Assembly (NCBI GenBank): GCA_934378195.1
Contig: CAKRPO010000038.1
Location: forward strand, 1-22,531
DNA from: an uncultured Blautia sp.
Lineage (GTDB): Bacteria > Bacillota > Clostridia > Lachnospirales > Lachnospiraceae
Reading direction: 5' to 3'
Length of the DNA: 22,531 nt
Under the pieces are notes generated by a model. It ran no database searches. It had not been told where the DNA came from and saw nothing but the letters and a program-made list of their open reading frames with translations. Below, piece after piece: positions 1 through 7,009 of the stretch. Every line of letters begins with the position of its first letter. Position 1 is the stretch's first letter. The position numbers and the translations under genes are program-made.

Positions 1-62
1 CAACGATCGTTGCACATCAGAACGGCGCTCTGGATAAGAAGGTCTTTAACGAAACAGAATAA
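1..62 (+). CDS. C-terminal end of an unidentified protein (partial)
   Basis: The third forward frame is open from the window edge and ends at TAA (60-62). It encodes a tail reading TIVAHQNGALDKKVFNETE. The composition is protein-like, and the stop lies just upstream of a clear intrinsic terminator, as expected at the end of a transcription unit. Frame 2 stops early. Frame 1 stays open to 198 but gives an unnatural product running through the terminator. The 19 visible residues are too few to name a family, so function is unknown. Confidence 0.45.
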   Translation, partial: TIVAHQNGALDKKVFNETE

Positions 63-78
63 AAGCAGAGTGATCTGC

Positions 79-114
79 AAAAAACGACTGTACATGATGT
101 ATGGTCGTTTTTTT
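79..114 (+). terminator. Intrinsic terminator of the upstream gene
   Basis: The arms AAAAAACGAC (79-88) and GTCGTTTTTT (104-113) pair perfectly. An inner TACA/TGTA stem with flanking wobble pairs closes on a TGA loop. The 3' arm runs into a seven-T tract. The A-rich 5' arm means it could also act on the opposite strand. It separates the truncated upstream gene from the ABC-F gene. Confidence 0.85.
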
Positions 115-128
115 GTACACAAAACCGG

Positions 129-158
129 TTGCATTTGCCATATGGCTTCGGCTATAAT
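129..158 (+). promoter_or_regulatory. Probable sigma-A promoter for the ABC-F gene
   Basis: A perfect TATAAT (153-158) lies 18 bp downstream of TTGCAT (129-134), a weak -35. It falls between the terminator and the ABC-F start, leaving a leader of about 75 nt. The -10 is convincing and the -35 is only half consensus. Confidence 0.55.
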
Positions 159-238
159 ACGAGATATCAGGATTGCAGAAGTACAAATACGTGCATAGCA
201 GTCCGTATAGATCAGTTAAATGAAAGAGAGAATACTAT

Positions 239-1795
239 ATGAGTATATTAAACGTAGAACATCTGACTCATGGCTTTGGTGACAGAGCAATCTTCTCAGA
301 TGTTTCTTTTCGCCTTCTCAAGGGAGAGCATATCGGACTTGTCGGCGCAAATGGTGAAGGTAAGTCCACGTTTATGAGTATCGTGACAGGAAAACTGATG
401 CCGGACGAAGGCAAAGTAGAGTGGGCCAAAAATGTCCACGCAGGATACCTTGACCAGCATGCAGTCCTGGAGAAAGGAATGACGATCCAGGAAGTCCTGA
501 AATCTGCATTTGATCCACTTCTTCAGAAAGAACAGCGCATGAATGAAATCTGCGATCTTCTTGGAAGTGCAGATGAGGAAGAAATGAACGTGCTGATGGA
601 AGAACTCGGTACGATTCAGGATGAGCTGACATTGCATGATTTTTATGTCATTGATTCCAAGGTTGAAGAAGTTGCAAGAGCACTCGGACTTCTGGATCTT
701 GGCCTTGACAGGGATGTTACAGACTTAAGCGGCGGTCAGAGAACAAAAGTCCTTCTTGGCAAGCTGCTTCTGGAGAAACCGGACATTCTTCTTCTGGACG
801 AGCCGACCAACTATCTTGATGAAGAACATATCGCATGGCTGAAGCGATATCTTCTGGATTATGAAAATGCATTTATCCTGATTTCTCATGATATTCCGTT
901 CCTTAACGAAGTGGTAAACATCATTTATCATATGGAAAATCAGGAACTGAACCGTTACGTAGGTGACTATGATCATTTCCAGGAAGTTTATGCAGTCAAG
1001 AAAGCACAGCTCGAGGCAGCTTACCGCCGTCAGCAGCAGGAGATCAGTGAACTGAAAGATTTCGTTGCAAGAAATAAAGCCCGCGTTTCTACAAGAAACA
1101 TGGCAATGTCCAGACAGAAGAAACTGGATAAGATGGATGTGATCGAGCTGGCGGCAGAGAAACCAAAGCCGGAATTCAATTTCCGCTACGGAAGAACACC
1201 GGGAAAAATGCTCTTTGAAACACATGACCTGGTGATCGGATATGATGAACCACTGTCCAAACCACTGAATTTCACTATGGAGCGTGGACAGAAGATCGCT
1301 CTTGTCGGAACTAATGGTATCGGAAAGACAACACTTCTGAAAAGTATCCTCGGCCTGATTCCGTCACTTAAAGGTAACTGTGAACGTGGAGAAAATCTGC
1401 AGCTGGGATACTTTGAGCAGGAAGTAAAAGGTGATAACAAGACAACCTGTATTGAAGAACTCTGGCAGGAATTTCCTTCCTATACACAGTATGAAGTGCG
1501 TTCTGCACTTGCCAAATGTGGACTGACAACCAAGCATATCGAAAGTCAGGTCCGCGTTCTGAGCGGTGGTGAGCAGGCGAAGGTGCGTCTGTGCAAGCTG
1601 GTCAACAGAGACACAAACGTCCTTCTTCTTGACGAGCCGACGAACCACCTCGACGTAGATGCCAAAGATGCATTGAAGAGTGCGCTCAAAGAATACAGAG
1701 GAAGCATTCTTCTGATCTGCCATGAACCGGAATTTTATCAGGATGTGGTAAATGAAGTCTGGGATATGAGTAAGTGGACTACGAAAGTGTTCTGA
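239..1795 (+). CDS. ABC-F family ATPase (ribosome-associated type)
   Basis: A soluble 518-residue protein with two ABC ATPase domains and no membrane segment, which is the ABC-F architecture. Domain 1 has Walker A GANGEGKST (36-44), signature LSGGQ (163-167), Walker B ending DEPTNYLD (187-194) and switch histidine H217. A charged, probably helical linker (about 240-310) carries the P-site tRNA interaction motif position of the family. Domain 2 has GTNGIGKTT (357-365), LSGGEQ (441-446), DEPTNHLD (465-472) and H495. The last sits in an unusual CHEPEF context instead of the common SHDRxF. Family members act on the translating ribosome or protect it from antibiotics. This one resembles the YkpA/YbiT housekeeping type, but a resistance role cannot be excluded from sequence alone. 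The start is supported by GAAAGAGAG (222-230). Confidence 0.9.
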   Translation: MSILNVEHLTHGFGDRAIFSDVSFRLLKGEHIGLVGANGEGKSTFMSIVTGKLMPDEGKVEWAKNVHAGYLDQHAVLEKGMTIQEVLKSAFDPLLQKEQRMNEICDLLGSADEEEMNVLMEELGTIQDELTLHDFYVIDSKVEEVARALGLLDLGLDRDVTDLSGGQRTKVLLGKLLLEKPDILLLDEPTNYLDEEHIAWLKRYLLDYENAFILISHDIPFLNEVVNIIYHMENQELNRYVGDYDHFQEVYAVKKAQLEAAYRRQQQEISELKDFVARNKARVSTRNMAMSRQKKLDKMDVIELAAEKPKPEFNFRYGRTPGKMLFETHDLVIGYDEPLSKPLNFTMERGQKIALVGTNGIGKTTLLKSILGLIPSLKGNCERGENLQLGYFEQEVKGDNKTTCIEELWQEFPSYTQYEVRSALAKCGLTTKHIESQVRVLSGGEQAKVRLCKLVNRDTNVLLLDEPTNHLDVDAKDALKSALKEYRGSILLICHEPEFYQDVVNEVWDMSKWTTKVF

Positions 1796-1811
1796 ATAAC
1801 AGGAGGGTTTT

Positions 1812-2279
1812 ATGCAGAAAGAACTTAATCACAAAGTTCGTAAGCGTTTTAATGAATGGATCTATAATGTCGCGCGCTATACGGAAATTGTACTTTCAAT
1901 TGTTATTTTAATTGTGATCGCGCTGGCCGGAATCCGCCAGATTCTTGCACTTACAGAAGTGCCGGTTATGGAGATGGACATAGATTTCTTTACAACCTTT
2001 CTTGCAAATACATTGTCATTGGTAGTCGGAGTCGAGTTTGTAAAGATGCTCTGCAGACATTCGGCACAGACAGTTGTTGAAGTATTGATGTTTGCAACAG
2101 CCCGGCAGATGGTAGTGGAACATATGAAACCATCACAGACCCTGATCGGTGTGATTGCGATCGCAATCCTGTTTGCCATCAGAAAGTTTCTGATGACAGA
2201 GGATGACGATATGGCGCATGCTCCGTCCAAAAAGCATGCAGATATGAATAAAGATGAGAACGTAGAAGAGAAAGAGTAA
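1812..2279 (+). CDS. PsiE-like small membrane protein
   Basis: A 155-residue protein with four predicted membrane helices (about 25-46, 60-80, 88-102 and 110-128) and a short, highly charged C-terminal tail. The central pattern VEFVKMLCRH, then ...RQMVVEHMKPSQTL, matches my recollection of the phosphate-starvation-inducible PsiE family (E. coli PsiE has a comparable EFIALIVKY ... RLIIVDHKSPLDVL order). Biochemical function in that family is unknown. The start is set by AGGAGGG (1801-1807). Only 16 bp separate it from the ABC-F stop, so the two are probably co-transcribed. It ends one base before the convergent CYTH gene. Family assignment is moderate; membrane protein status is firm. Confidence 0.65.
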   Translation: MQKELNHKVRKRFNEWIYNVARYTEIVLSIVILIVIALAGIRQILALTEVPVMEMDIDFFTTFLANTLSLVVGVEFVKMLCRHSAQTVVEVLMFATARQMVVEHMKPSQTLIGVIAIAILFAIRKFLMTEDDDMAHAPSKKHADMNKDENVEEKE

Positions 2280-2280
2280 A

Positions 2281-2736
2281 TTATTTCTTACCCTTACTCA
2301 ATGTACTGTTGTGATAATCAGAGGAGAAGGTAACATCACGGCCGAACCATGCCGGAGCGATGTAAGCGTTGGCTGCATCCTCGGATGGGAATTCCACCTC
2401 TGCGAGCAGCAGTCCCTCGTAATCATCATGAAAAACATCCAGCTCGATCGTAAGCCCGTTTTTTTCCGGGATCAGATAACGGGTTTTGGAGATAACAAGC
2501 CCGTCTGCTTTGGGTTTAAGATGTTCATAGGCCTCCTGCGTCAGTGGAAGATTATATTCTTCTCTGGCCATGAGGCCTTTTGATTTGTATGTCAGATAAT
2601 AATCATTATCCTGTCTGCGGATGCGTACGACCGGGGAAGTGCAGAGATATCCCTGCTCAATCCGATGAAACGGATGGTCTGAGAGATTCTTTGGAAGCTG
2701 TTCTTTTTCTATCAGATATTTTCTTTCGATTTCCAT
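2281..2736 (-). CDS. CYTH domain protein (triphosphate tunnel metalloenzyme family)
   Basis: A 151-residue single-domain protein. It opens with MEIERKYL, which gives the diagnostic ExExK motif (E2, E4, K6) that binds metal and triphosphate in CYTH enzymes. Alternating basic and acidic strands follow, as in the eight-stranded tunnel fold: R38 and R40, K51, E59/E60, R86, E98/D100, and E113/E115. Characterized single-domain bacterial members hydrolyse inorganic triphosphate or make cAMP; the substrate here is unknown. The complement strand shows AAAGGAG a few bases before the start. It is the only - strand gene in the window. It is divergent from the DJ-1 gene and convergent with the PsiE-like gene with a single base between stops. 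Confidence 0.88.
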   Translation of the reverse strand: MEIERKYLIEKEQLPKNLSDHPFHRIEQGYLCTSPVVRIRRQDNDYYLTYKSKGLMAREEYNLPLTQEAYEHLKPKADGLVISKTRYLIPEKNGLTIELDVFHDDYEGLLLAEVEFPSEDAANAYIAPAWFGRDVTFSSDYHNSTLSKGKK

Positions 2737-2820
2737 ATATGATACTCCTTTGAAATAATATTTTTGAGAAAAATGATTGATTATTTTTGTGGATTTAGTA
2801 TATCTCTTTTGGAAGAGAAA

Positions 2821-2829
2821 TGCTATACT
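2821..2829 (+). promoter_or_regulatory. Extended -10 promoter for the DJ-1 family gene
   Basis: TGC-TATACT (2821-2829) is an extended -10 element 37 bp upstream of the start codon. No good -35 lies 17 bp upstream (TATCTC). The same nine bases occur at the tig promoter (3476-3484). Confidence 0.5.
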
Positions 2830-2866
2830 GAATGACAGAATGACATCTCAAAGAGGAGGATTTTTT

Positions 2867-3424
2867 ATGAGCAAAAAAGTATATATTTTTCTGGCAGACG
2901 GATTTGAAGATATCGAAGGACTGACTGTGGTAGACCTGATGCGTCGTGCAGAGATTGACATAAAGACTGTTTCAATCAAAGAGCATAAAGGGATTACGAC
3001 TTCTCGTGGGATTAATATGCAGACAGATCTCATATTTGCAGAAACAGATTTTGCAGATGCAGATATGCTGGTACTTCCGGGAGGAATGCCGGGAACAAAA
3101 TATCTGAATGAATATCAGCCGCTTCGTGACCTGCTTGCAGACTTTTACAAAAAGGGCGGTAAAGTAGCTGCTATCTGTGCCGCGCCGACCGTTTTTGCTT
3201 CTCTTGGATTCCTCGAAGGCAGAAGAGCGACTGCATATCCGTCCTGTATGGAAGGACTTGCCGGGGCAGAACGTTCTTTTGACAGTGTTGTTGTAGATGG
3301 CAATGTAACGACCAGCAGAGGACTTGGAACAGCCGTAGACTTCGCACTTTGCCTGATCGGACAGCTTCTTGGTGAAAAAAAGGCAGATGAAATCGCCGAA
3401 TCCGTGGTTTACAGCCGAAAATAA
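2867..3424 (+). CDS. DJ-1/PfpI family protein (YajL/ThiJ-like)
   Basis: A 185-residue single-domain class I glutamine amidotransferase-like protein. The N-terminal VYIFLADGFEDIEG contains the conserved acid (E17). The nucleophile elbow AAICAAPT carries the reactive C104, and PGGMPG (71-76) and the late TSRGLGTAVDFAL (149-161) are typical of the DJ-1 clade. Relatives are redox-sensing chaperones, deglycases or glyoxalases; the actual activity is disputed in the family and unknown here. I chose the ATG at 2867 because it has AGAGGAGG at 2852-2859. A reading from 2777 would add a 30-residue segment without homology and would include the promoter. It appears monocistronic. Confidence 0.9.
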   Translation: MSKKVYIFLADGFEDIEGLTVVDLMRRAEIDIKTVSIKEHKGITTSRGINMQTDLIFAETDFADADMLVLPGGMPGTKYLNEYQPLRDLLADFYKKGGKVAAICAAPTVFASLGFLEGRRATAYPSCMEGLAGAERSFDSVVVDGNVTTSRGLGTAVDFALCLIGQLLGEKKADEIAESVVYSRK

Positions 3425-3475
3425 AGGAAAACAGGGCTTTTTTCGTAAAAAATACTGGTGTTTTTAAAAACGTTG

Positions 3476-3484
3476 TGCTATACT
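3476..3484 (+). promoter_or_regulatory. Extended -10 promoter ahead of the tig gene block
   Basis: TGC-TATACT (3476-3484) is an extended -10 with no clear -35. It would give a leader of about 190 nt before tig. The match to the DJ-1 promoter core is exact over nine bases. Confidence 0.5.
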
Positions 3485-3527
3485 ACGATAATGACTGTAA
3501 TTGTATCTCTCAGCATGGGATGCAGGG

Positions 3528-3638
3528 CCTGAACGATAGGAAACAGGCACAGGGATAAAGATAATAGGTAGAAGATAAGTAACTGGGGTTGCTGTGAACG
3601 AAGTGAACGGTAACTAATTGTGAATATTGAACAGTTAC
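3528..3638 (+). other. tig: Structured tig 5' leader with competing stems
   Basis: The region 3425-3682 holds no gene. Within the likely transcript, GCCTG/CAGGC forms a small hairpin near 3529-3548. Three further stems share arms and cannot coexist: AGTAAC (3578-3583) with GTTGCT (3588-3593); GTTGCTGT (3588-3595) with ACGGTAAC (3607-3614); and GTAACT (3610-3615) with AGTTAC (3633-3638). No terminator T-tract follows and I recognise no riboswitch class. Regulation by alternative folding is a possibility, not shown. Confidence 0.35.
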
Positions 3639-3682
3639 GATTATAAGAAATCTAACCTGAAAATTAAGGAGGAACAGGAAAC

Positions 3683-4969
3683 ATGAGTTTACAGGTGGAA
3701 AAACTGGAAAAAAACATGGCGAAACTGACAATCGAGGTTTCTGCTGAAGATTTAGAGAAAGCTATGCAGGCTGCATACCAGAAAGCAAAAGGAAGAATCA
3801 CTCTTCCAGGATTCCGTAAAGGAAAAGCACCAAGAAAGATGATCGAGCAGATGTACGGCAAAGGAATCTTCCTTGAAGACGCTGCAAATTCTCTGATTCC
3901 GGAGCACTACAGCAAAGCACTGGAAGAATGCGACCTTGAGATCGTATCCCAGCCGGAGATTGATGTAACACAGGCTGAGCCAGGAAAAGCTTTCATCTTC
4001 ACAGCAGAAGTAGCTGTTAAACCGGAAGTTACTCTTGGTGAATACAAAGGAGTAGAAGTTCCGAAGACTGAAACAGAAGTAACAGACGAAGACGTTGAAG
4101 CTGAACTGAAGAAAGAGCAGGAGAAAAACTCCAGAACAGTTACAGTAGAAGACCGCGGAGCAGAAAACGGTGATATCACAACAATCGATTTCGAAGGATT
4201 CGTTGATGGCGAAGCATTCGAAGGCGGCAAGGGAACAGATTATCCGCTGACACTTGGTTCCGGATCTTTCATCCCGGGATTCGAAGATCAGCTGGTTGGC
4301 GCTAAAGCCGGAGATCACGTAGAAGTTAAGGTTACATTCCCGGAAGAATACCAGGCAAAAGAACTGGCTGGCAAAGAAGCTGTATTCCAGTGTGACGTTA
4401 AGAAAGTAGAAGCAAAAGAACTTCCGGAACTGGATGATGATTTTGCACAGGATGCTTCTGAATTCGATACTCTTGCAGAGTACAAAGAAGACATCAAGAA
4501 GAACCTGACAGAAAAGAAAGAAAAAGAAGCACGCGCTGCAAAAGAAAACGCTGCTGTAGACAAAGCAATCGAAAACGCTGAGATGGAAATCCCGGACGCT
4601 ATGCTGAATACACAGGTTCGCCAGATGCTGGATGACTTCTCCAGAAGAATGCAGTCCCAGGGACTGACAATGGAACAGTACTTCCAGTTTACAGGAATGA
4701 CTCTTGAGAAAATGCAGGAAGAAATGAAACCGCAGGCTCTGAAGAGAATCCAGACAAGACTTGTTCTTGAAAAGATCGCAGAAGTTGAAAACATTCAGCC
4801 AACAGACGAAGAAGTTGAAGAAGAATTCAAGAAAATGGCTGATGCATACAAGATGGAAGTGGAGAAGATCAAAGAACTGCTTGGTGACCGTGAGTTAGAG
4901 CAGATGAAGAAAGATATGGCTGTACAGAAAGCCGTAACTCTCGTAGCTGACGAAGCAAAGGAAGCCTAA
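3683..4969 (+). CDS. tig: Trigger factor (ribosome-associated chaperone / prolyl isomerase)
   Basis: A 428-residue protein of the usual trigger factor length and three-domain order. The N-terminal ribosome-binding domain has the signature GFRKGKAP (43-50), which docks to ribosomal protein L23. An FKBP-type peptidyl-prolyl isomerase domain (about 155-240) follows, with the IDFEGFVDGEAFEGG stretch. The C-terminal helical chaperone domain (about 260-425) has the characteristic METxxQ-like helices (MLNTQVRQMLDDF, KPQALKRIQTRLVLEKIA). It binds nascent chains at the ribosome exit tunnel. The start has AAGGAGG at 3666-3672. It heads the conserved tig-clpP-clpX-lon order, 51 bp upstream of clpP with no terminator between. 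Confidence 0.98.
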   Translation: MSLQVEKLEKNMAKLTIEVSAEDLEKAMQAAYQKAKGRITLPGFRKGKAPRKMIEQMYGKGIFLEDAANSLIPEHYSKALEECDLEIVSQPEIDVTQAEPGKAFIFTAEVAVKPEVTLGEYKGVEVPKTETEVTDEDVEAELKKEQEKNSRTVTVEDRGAENGDITTIDFEGFVDGEAFEGGKGTDYPLTLGSGSFIPGFEDQLVGAKAGDHVEVKVTFPEEYQAKELAGKEAVFQCDVKKVEAKELPELDDDFAQDASEFDTLAEYKEDIKKNLTEKKEKEARAAKENAAVDKAIENAEMEIPDAMLNTQVRQMLDDFSRRMQSQGLTMEQYFQFTGMTLEKMQEEMKPQALKRIQTRLVLEKIAEVENIQPTDEEVEEEFKKMADAYKMEVEKIKELLGDRELEQMKKDMAVQKAVTLVADEAKEA

Positions 4970-5020
4970 GCAGACGTCATAATCCCAATCCACTGGAATC
5001 GACGAATGGAGGCATATAAT

Positions 5021-5602
5021 ATGAGTTTAGTACCATATGTCATTGAACAGACAAGCAGAGGAGAGAGAAGTTATGATATTTACTCCCGTCTTCTGAAAGA
5101 CCGTATCATCTTTCTTGGAGAAGAGGTAAATGATGTAAGTGCCAGCATTATCGTGGCACAGCTTCTGTTCCTGGAAGCAGAAGATCCGAGCAAGGATATT
5201 CAGCTGTATATCAACAGCCCGGGTGGTTCTGTAACAGCAGGTATGGCTATTTATGATACCATGAAATACATCAAGTGTGATGTTTCCACAATCTGCCTTG
5301 GAATGGCAGCCAGCATGGGTGCATTTCTTCTGGCAGGCGGAACCAAGGGCAAGAGATATGCCCTGCCACACTCTACAATCATGATTCATCAGCCGTCAGG
5401 CGGTGCACAGGGTCAGGCAACTGAGATTCAGATCGTTGCAGATCACATCGCCCAGACCAAACGAACCCTGAATGAGATTCTGGCAGAGAACACAGGACAG
5501 CCTTATGAAGTAGTGGAAAAAGACACAGACCGCGACAATTATATGACTGCTGAAGAAGCAAAAGCATACGGACTGATCGATGGTGTTGTCGAGCATAAAT
5601 AA
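5021..5602 (+). CDS. clpP: ATP-dependent Clp protease proteolytic subunit
   Basis: A 193-residue serine peptidase of family S14 with an intact catalytic triad: S98 in GMAASMG, H123 in MIHQPSG and D172 in TDRDNYMT. It assembles as a tetradecameric chamber fed by ClpX, which is encoded next. I chose the ATG at 5021 ([11 protein letters not shown], the canonical N-terminus whose processing and gating loop is conserved) with GGAGG at 5008-5012. The ATG at 5006 overlaps that ribosome binding site and would only add MEAYN. No CtsR heptad repeat is visible upstream, so it probably relies on read-through from tig. Confidence 0.98.
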   Translation: MSLVPYVIEQTSRGERSYDIYSRLLKDRIIFLGEEVNDVSASIIVAQLLFLEAEDPSKDIQLYINSPGGSVTAGMAIYDTMKYIKCDVSTICLGMAASMGAFLLAGGTKGKRYALPHSTIMIHQPSGGAQGQATEIQIVADHIAQTKRTLNEILAENTGQPYEVVEKDTDRDNYMTAEEAKAYGLIDGVVEHK

Positions 5603-5607
5603 AGCAG

Positions 5608-5640
5608 ACAAAAGGAACCTCTTCAGGGGGTTCCTTTTGT
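5608..5640 (+). terminator. Hairpin between clpP and clpX (partial terminator or processing site)
   Basis: ACAAAAGGAACC (5608-5619) and GGTTCCTTTTGT (5629-5640) pair perfectly over 12 bp around a 9-nt loop. Only four T's follow the GC part and they are inside the stem, followed by GTGCC. It is therefore a weak intrinsic terminator at best. It could attenuate transcription into clpX or stabilise the upstream tig-clpP RNA. Confidence 0.6.
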
Positions 5641-5674
5641 GCCATATCAAACGGAAAGGAAACGAGAACTATTT

Positions 5675-6991
5675 ATGGCAGAAAAAATGAGAGATGGAAA
5701 AGTCAGATGCTCTTTTTGTCACAAATCAGAAGACCAGGTCCGCAAACTGATTGCAGGACCGGAAGGTGTTTTTATCTGTGATGAATGTATTGGCATCTGC
5801 TCAGAAATTATGGAAGAGGAACTGGCTCAGTACGAGACAGAAGATGTTTATGATTCAGACATCAATCTTCTGAAACCAGAAGAGATCCATAAGATTCTGG
5901 ATGACTATGTCATTGGACAGGATGAAGCAAAGAAAGCTCTGTCTGTGGCAGTCTATAACCATTACAAGAGAATTACCGCATCCAAAAATCTTGATGTGGA
6001 ACTGCAGAAAAGTAATATTCTGATGCTTGGACCGACCGGCTCCGGTAAGACACTTCTGGCACAGACACTTGCCCGTCTTCTGAATGTACCATTTGCAATC
6101 GCAGATGCGACAACGCTGACAGAGGCAGGTTACGTTGGTGAGGATGTTGAGAATATCCTTCTCAAAATCATTCAGGCGGCAGACTATGATATCGAACGTG
6201 CACAGTATGGAATTATCTATATCGATGAAATCGACAAGATCACAAGAAAATCTGAGAATGCATCGATTACCCGTGATGTATCCGGCGAGGGTGTACAGCA
6301 GGCACTTCTGAAGATCCTGGAGGGTACTGTTGCCAGTGTTCCACCGCAGGGTGGACGTAAGCATCCACATCAGGAATTTATTCAGATCGATACAACCAAT
6401 ATCCTGTTTATCTGTGGTGGTGCGTTTGACGGTATTGAGAAGACGATTGAGGCACGTCAGGATACCAAGTCCATCGGATTTGGAGCAGATGTATCTGTGC
6501 AGGAAGAGCGAAATATCGGAGAAGTTCTCAAGGACGTTATGCCGGAAGACTTTATTAAATATGGTCTGATCCCGGAATTTATCGGACGTGTGCCGATTGT
6601 GGTAACTCTGGACGGACTGGATGAGGAAGCACTGATCCGTATCCTCAAAGAGCCAAAGAACTCTCTGACAAAGCAGTATCACAAGTTGTTTGAACTGGAT
6701 GGAGTCGAACTGGAATTCCAGGAAGAAGCACTTAAGGAAGTTGCAAGAAAATCTCTGGAGCGTAAGACTGGTGCCAGAGGACTTCGTTCTATCATGGAGA
6801 AATCCCTGATGGATCTGATGTACCGTACTCCTTCTGATGATACGATACGTAAATGCATCATCACAAAAGATGCAGTAGACGGAACCGGAGAACCGGAAGT
6901 GGTTCATGGTGAACAGCCTGCTACCGTACAGCAGAATACCACAAGAAGAAATCCTCGTTCCAGAAAGACAGGAAAGCCGGAAACGGCTTAA
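5675..6991 (+). CDS. clpX: ATP-dependent Clp protease ATP-binding subunit ClpX
   Basis: A 438-residue AAA+ unfoldase. The N-terminal zinc-binding domain has C12-x2-C15 and C35-x2-C38. The AAA+ core has Walker A GPTGSGKT (119-126), Walker B IIYIDEID (180-187), the RKH pore loop (228-230) and sensor 2 GARGLRS (366-372). IGF (267-269) is the loop that docks into ClpP. The tail after about 410 ([17 protein letters not shown]) is a disordered, basic, poorly conserved extension. I use the ATG at 5675 ([15 protein letters not shown]), with GGAAAGGA 14 nt upstream. The ATG at 5639 lies inside the preceding hairpin. It unfolds substrates for ClpP and is 18 bp from lon. Confidence 0.98.
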   Translation: MAEKMRDGKVRCSFCHKSEDQVRKLIAGPEGVFICDECIGICSEIMEEELAQYETEDVYDSDINLLKPEEIHKILDDYVIGQDEAKKALSVAVYNHYKRITASKNLDVELQKSNILMLGPTGSGKTLLAQTLARLLNVPFAIADATTLTEAGYVGEDVENILLKIIQAADYDIERAQYGIIYIDEIDKITRKSENASITRDVSGEGVQQALLKILEGTVASVPPQGGRKHPHQEFIQIDTTNILFICGGAFDGIEKTIEARQDTKSIGFGADVSVQEERNIGEVLKDVMPEDFIKYGLIPEFIGRVPIVVTLDGLDEEALIRILKEPKNSLTKQYHKLFELDGVELEFQEEALKEVARKSLERKTGARGLRSIMEKSLMDLMYRTPSDDTIRKCIITKDAVDGTGEPEVVHGEQPATVQQNTTRRNPRSRKTGKPETA

Positions 6992-7009
6992 AGAAGGGAC
7001 TGAAGATAC

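Noticed and set aside
10..198. A 62-codon + strand frame at the window start.
   Set aside because: It runs through an intrinsic terminator and a promoter, has no ribosome binding site and an unnatural basic composition.
2777..2866. N-terminal extension of the DJ-1 family protein.
   Set aside because: The extra 30 residues have no family match and span the promoter; AGAGGAGG sits right before the ATG at 2867.
3436..3466. T-run and A-run (TTTTTTCGTAAAAAA) after the DJ-1 gene as a terminator.
   Set aside because: The stem is pure A/T with no GC base and no following T-tract, so it is not a convincing intrinsic terminator.
3491..3532. A 13-codon open frame in the tig leader starting at ATG 3491.
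   Set aside because: No ribosome binding site and no peptide-attenuation feature; too short to support.
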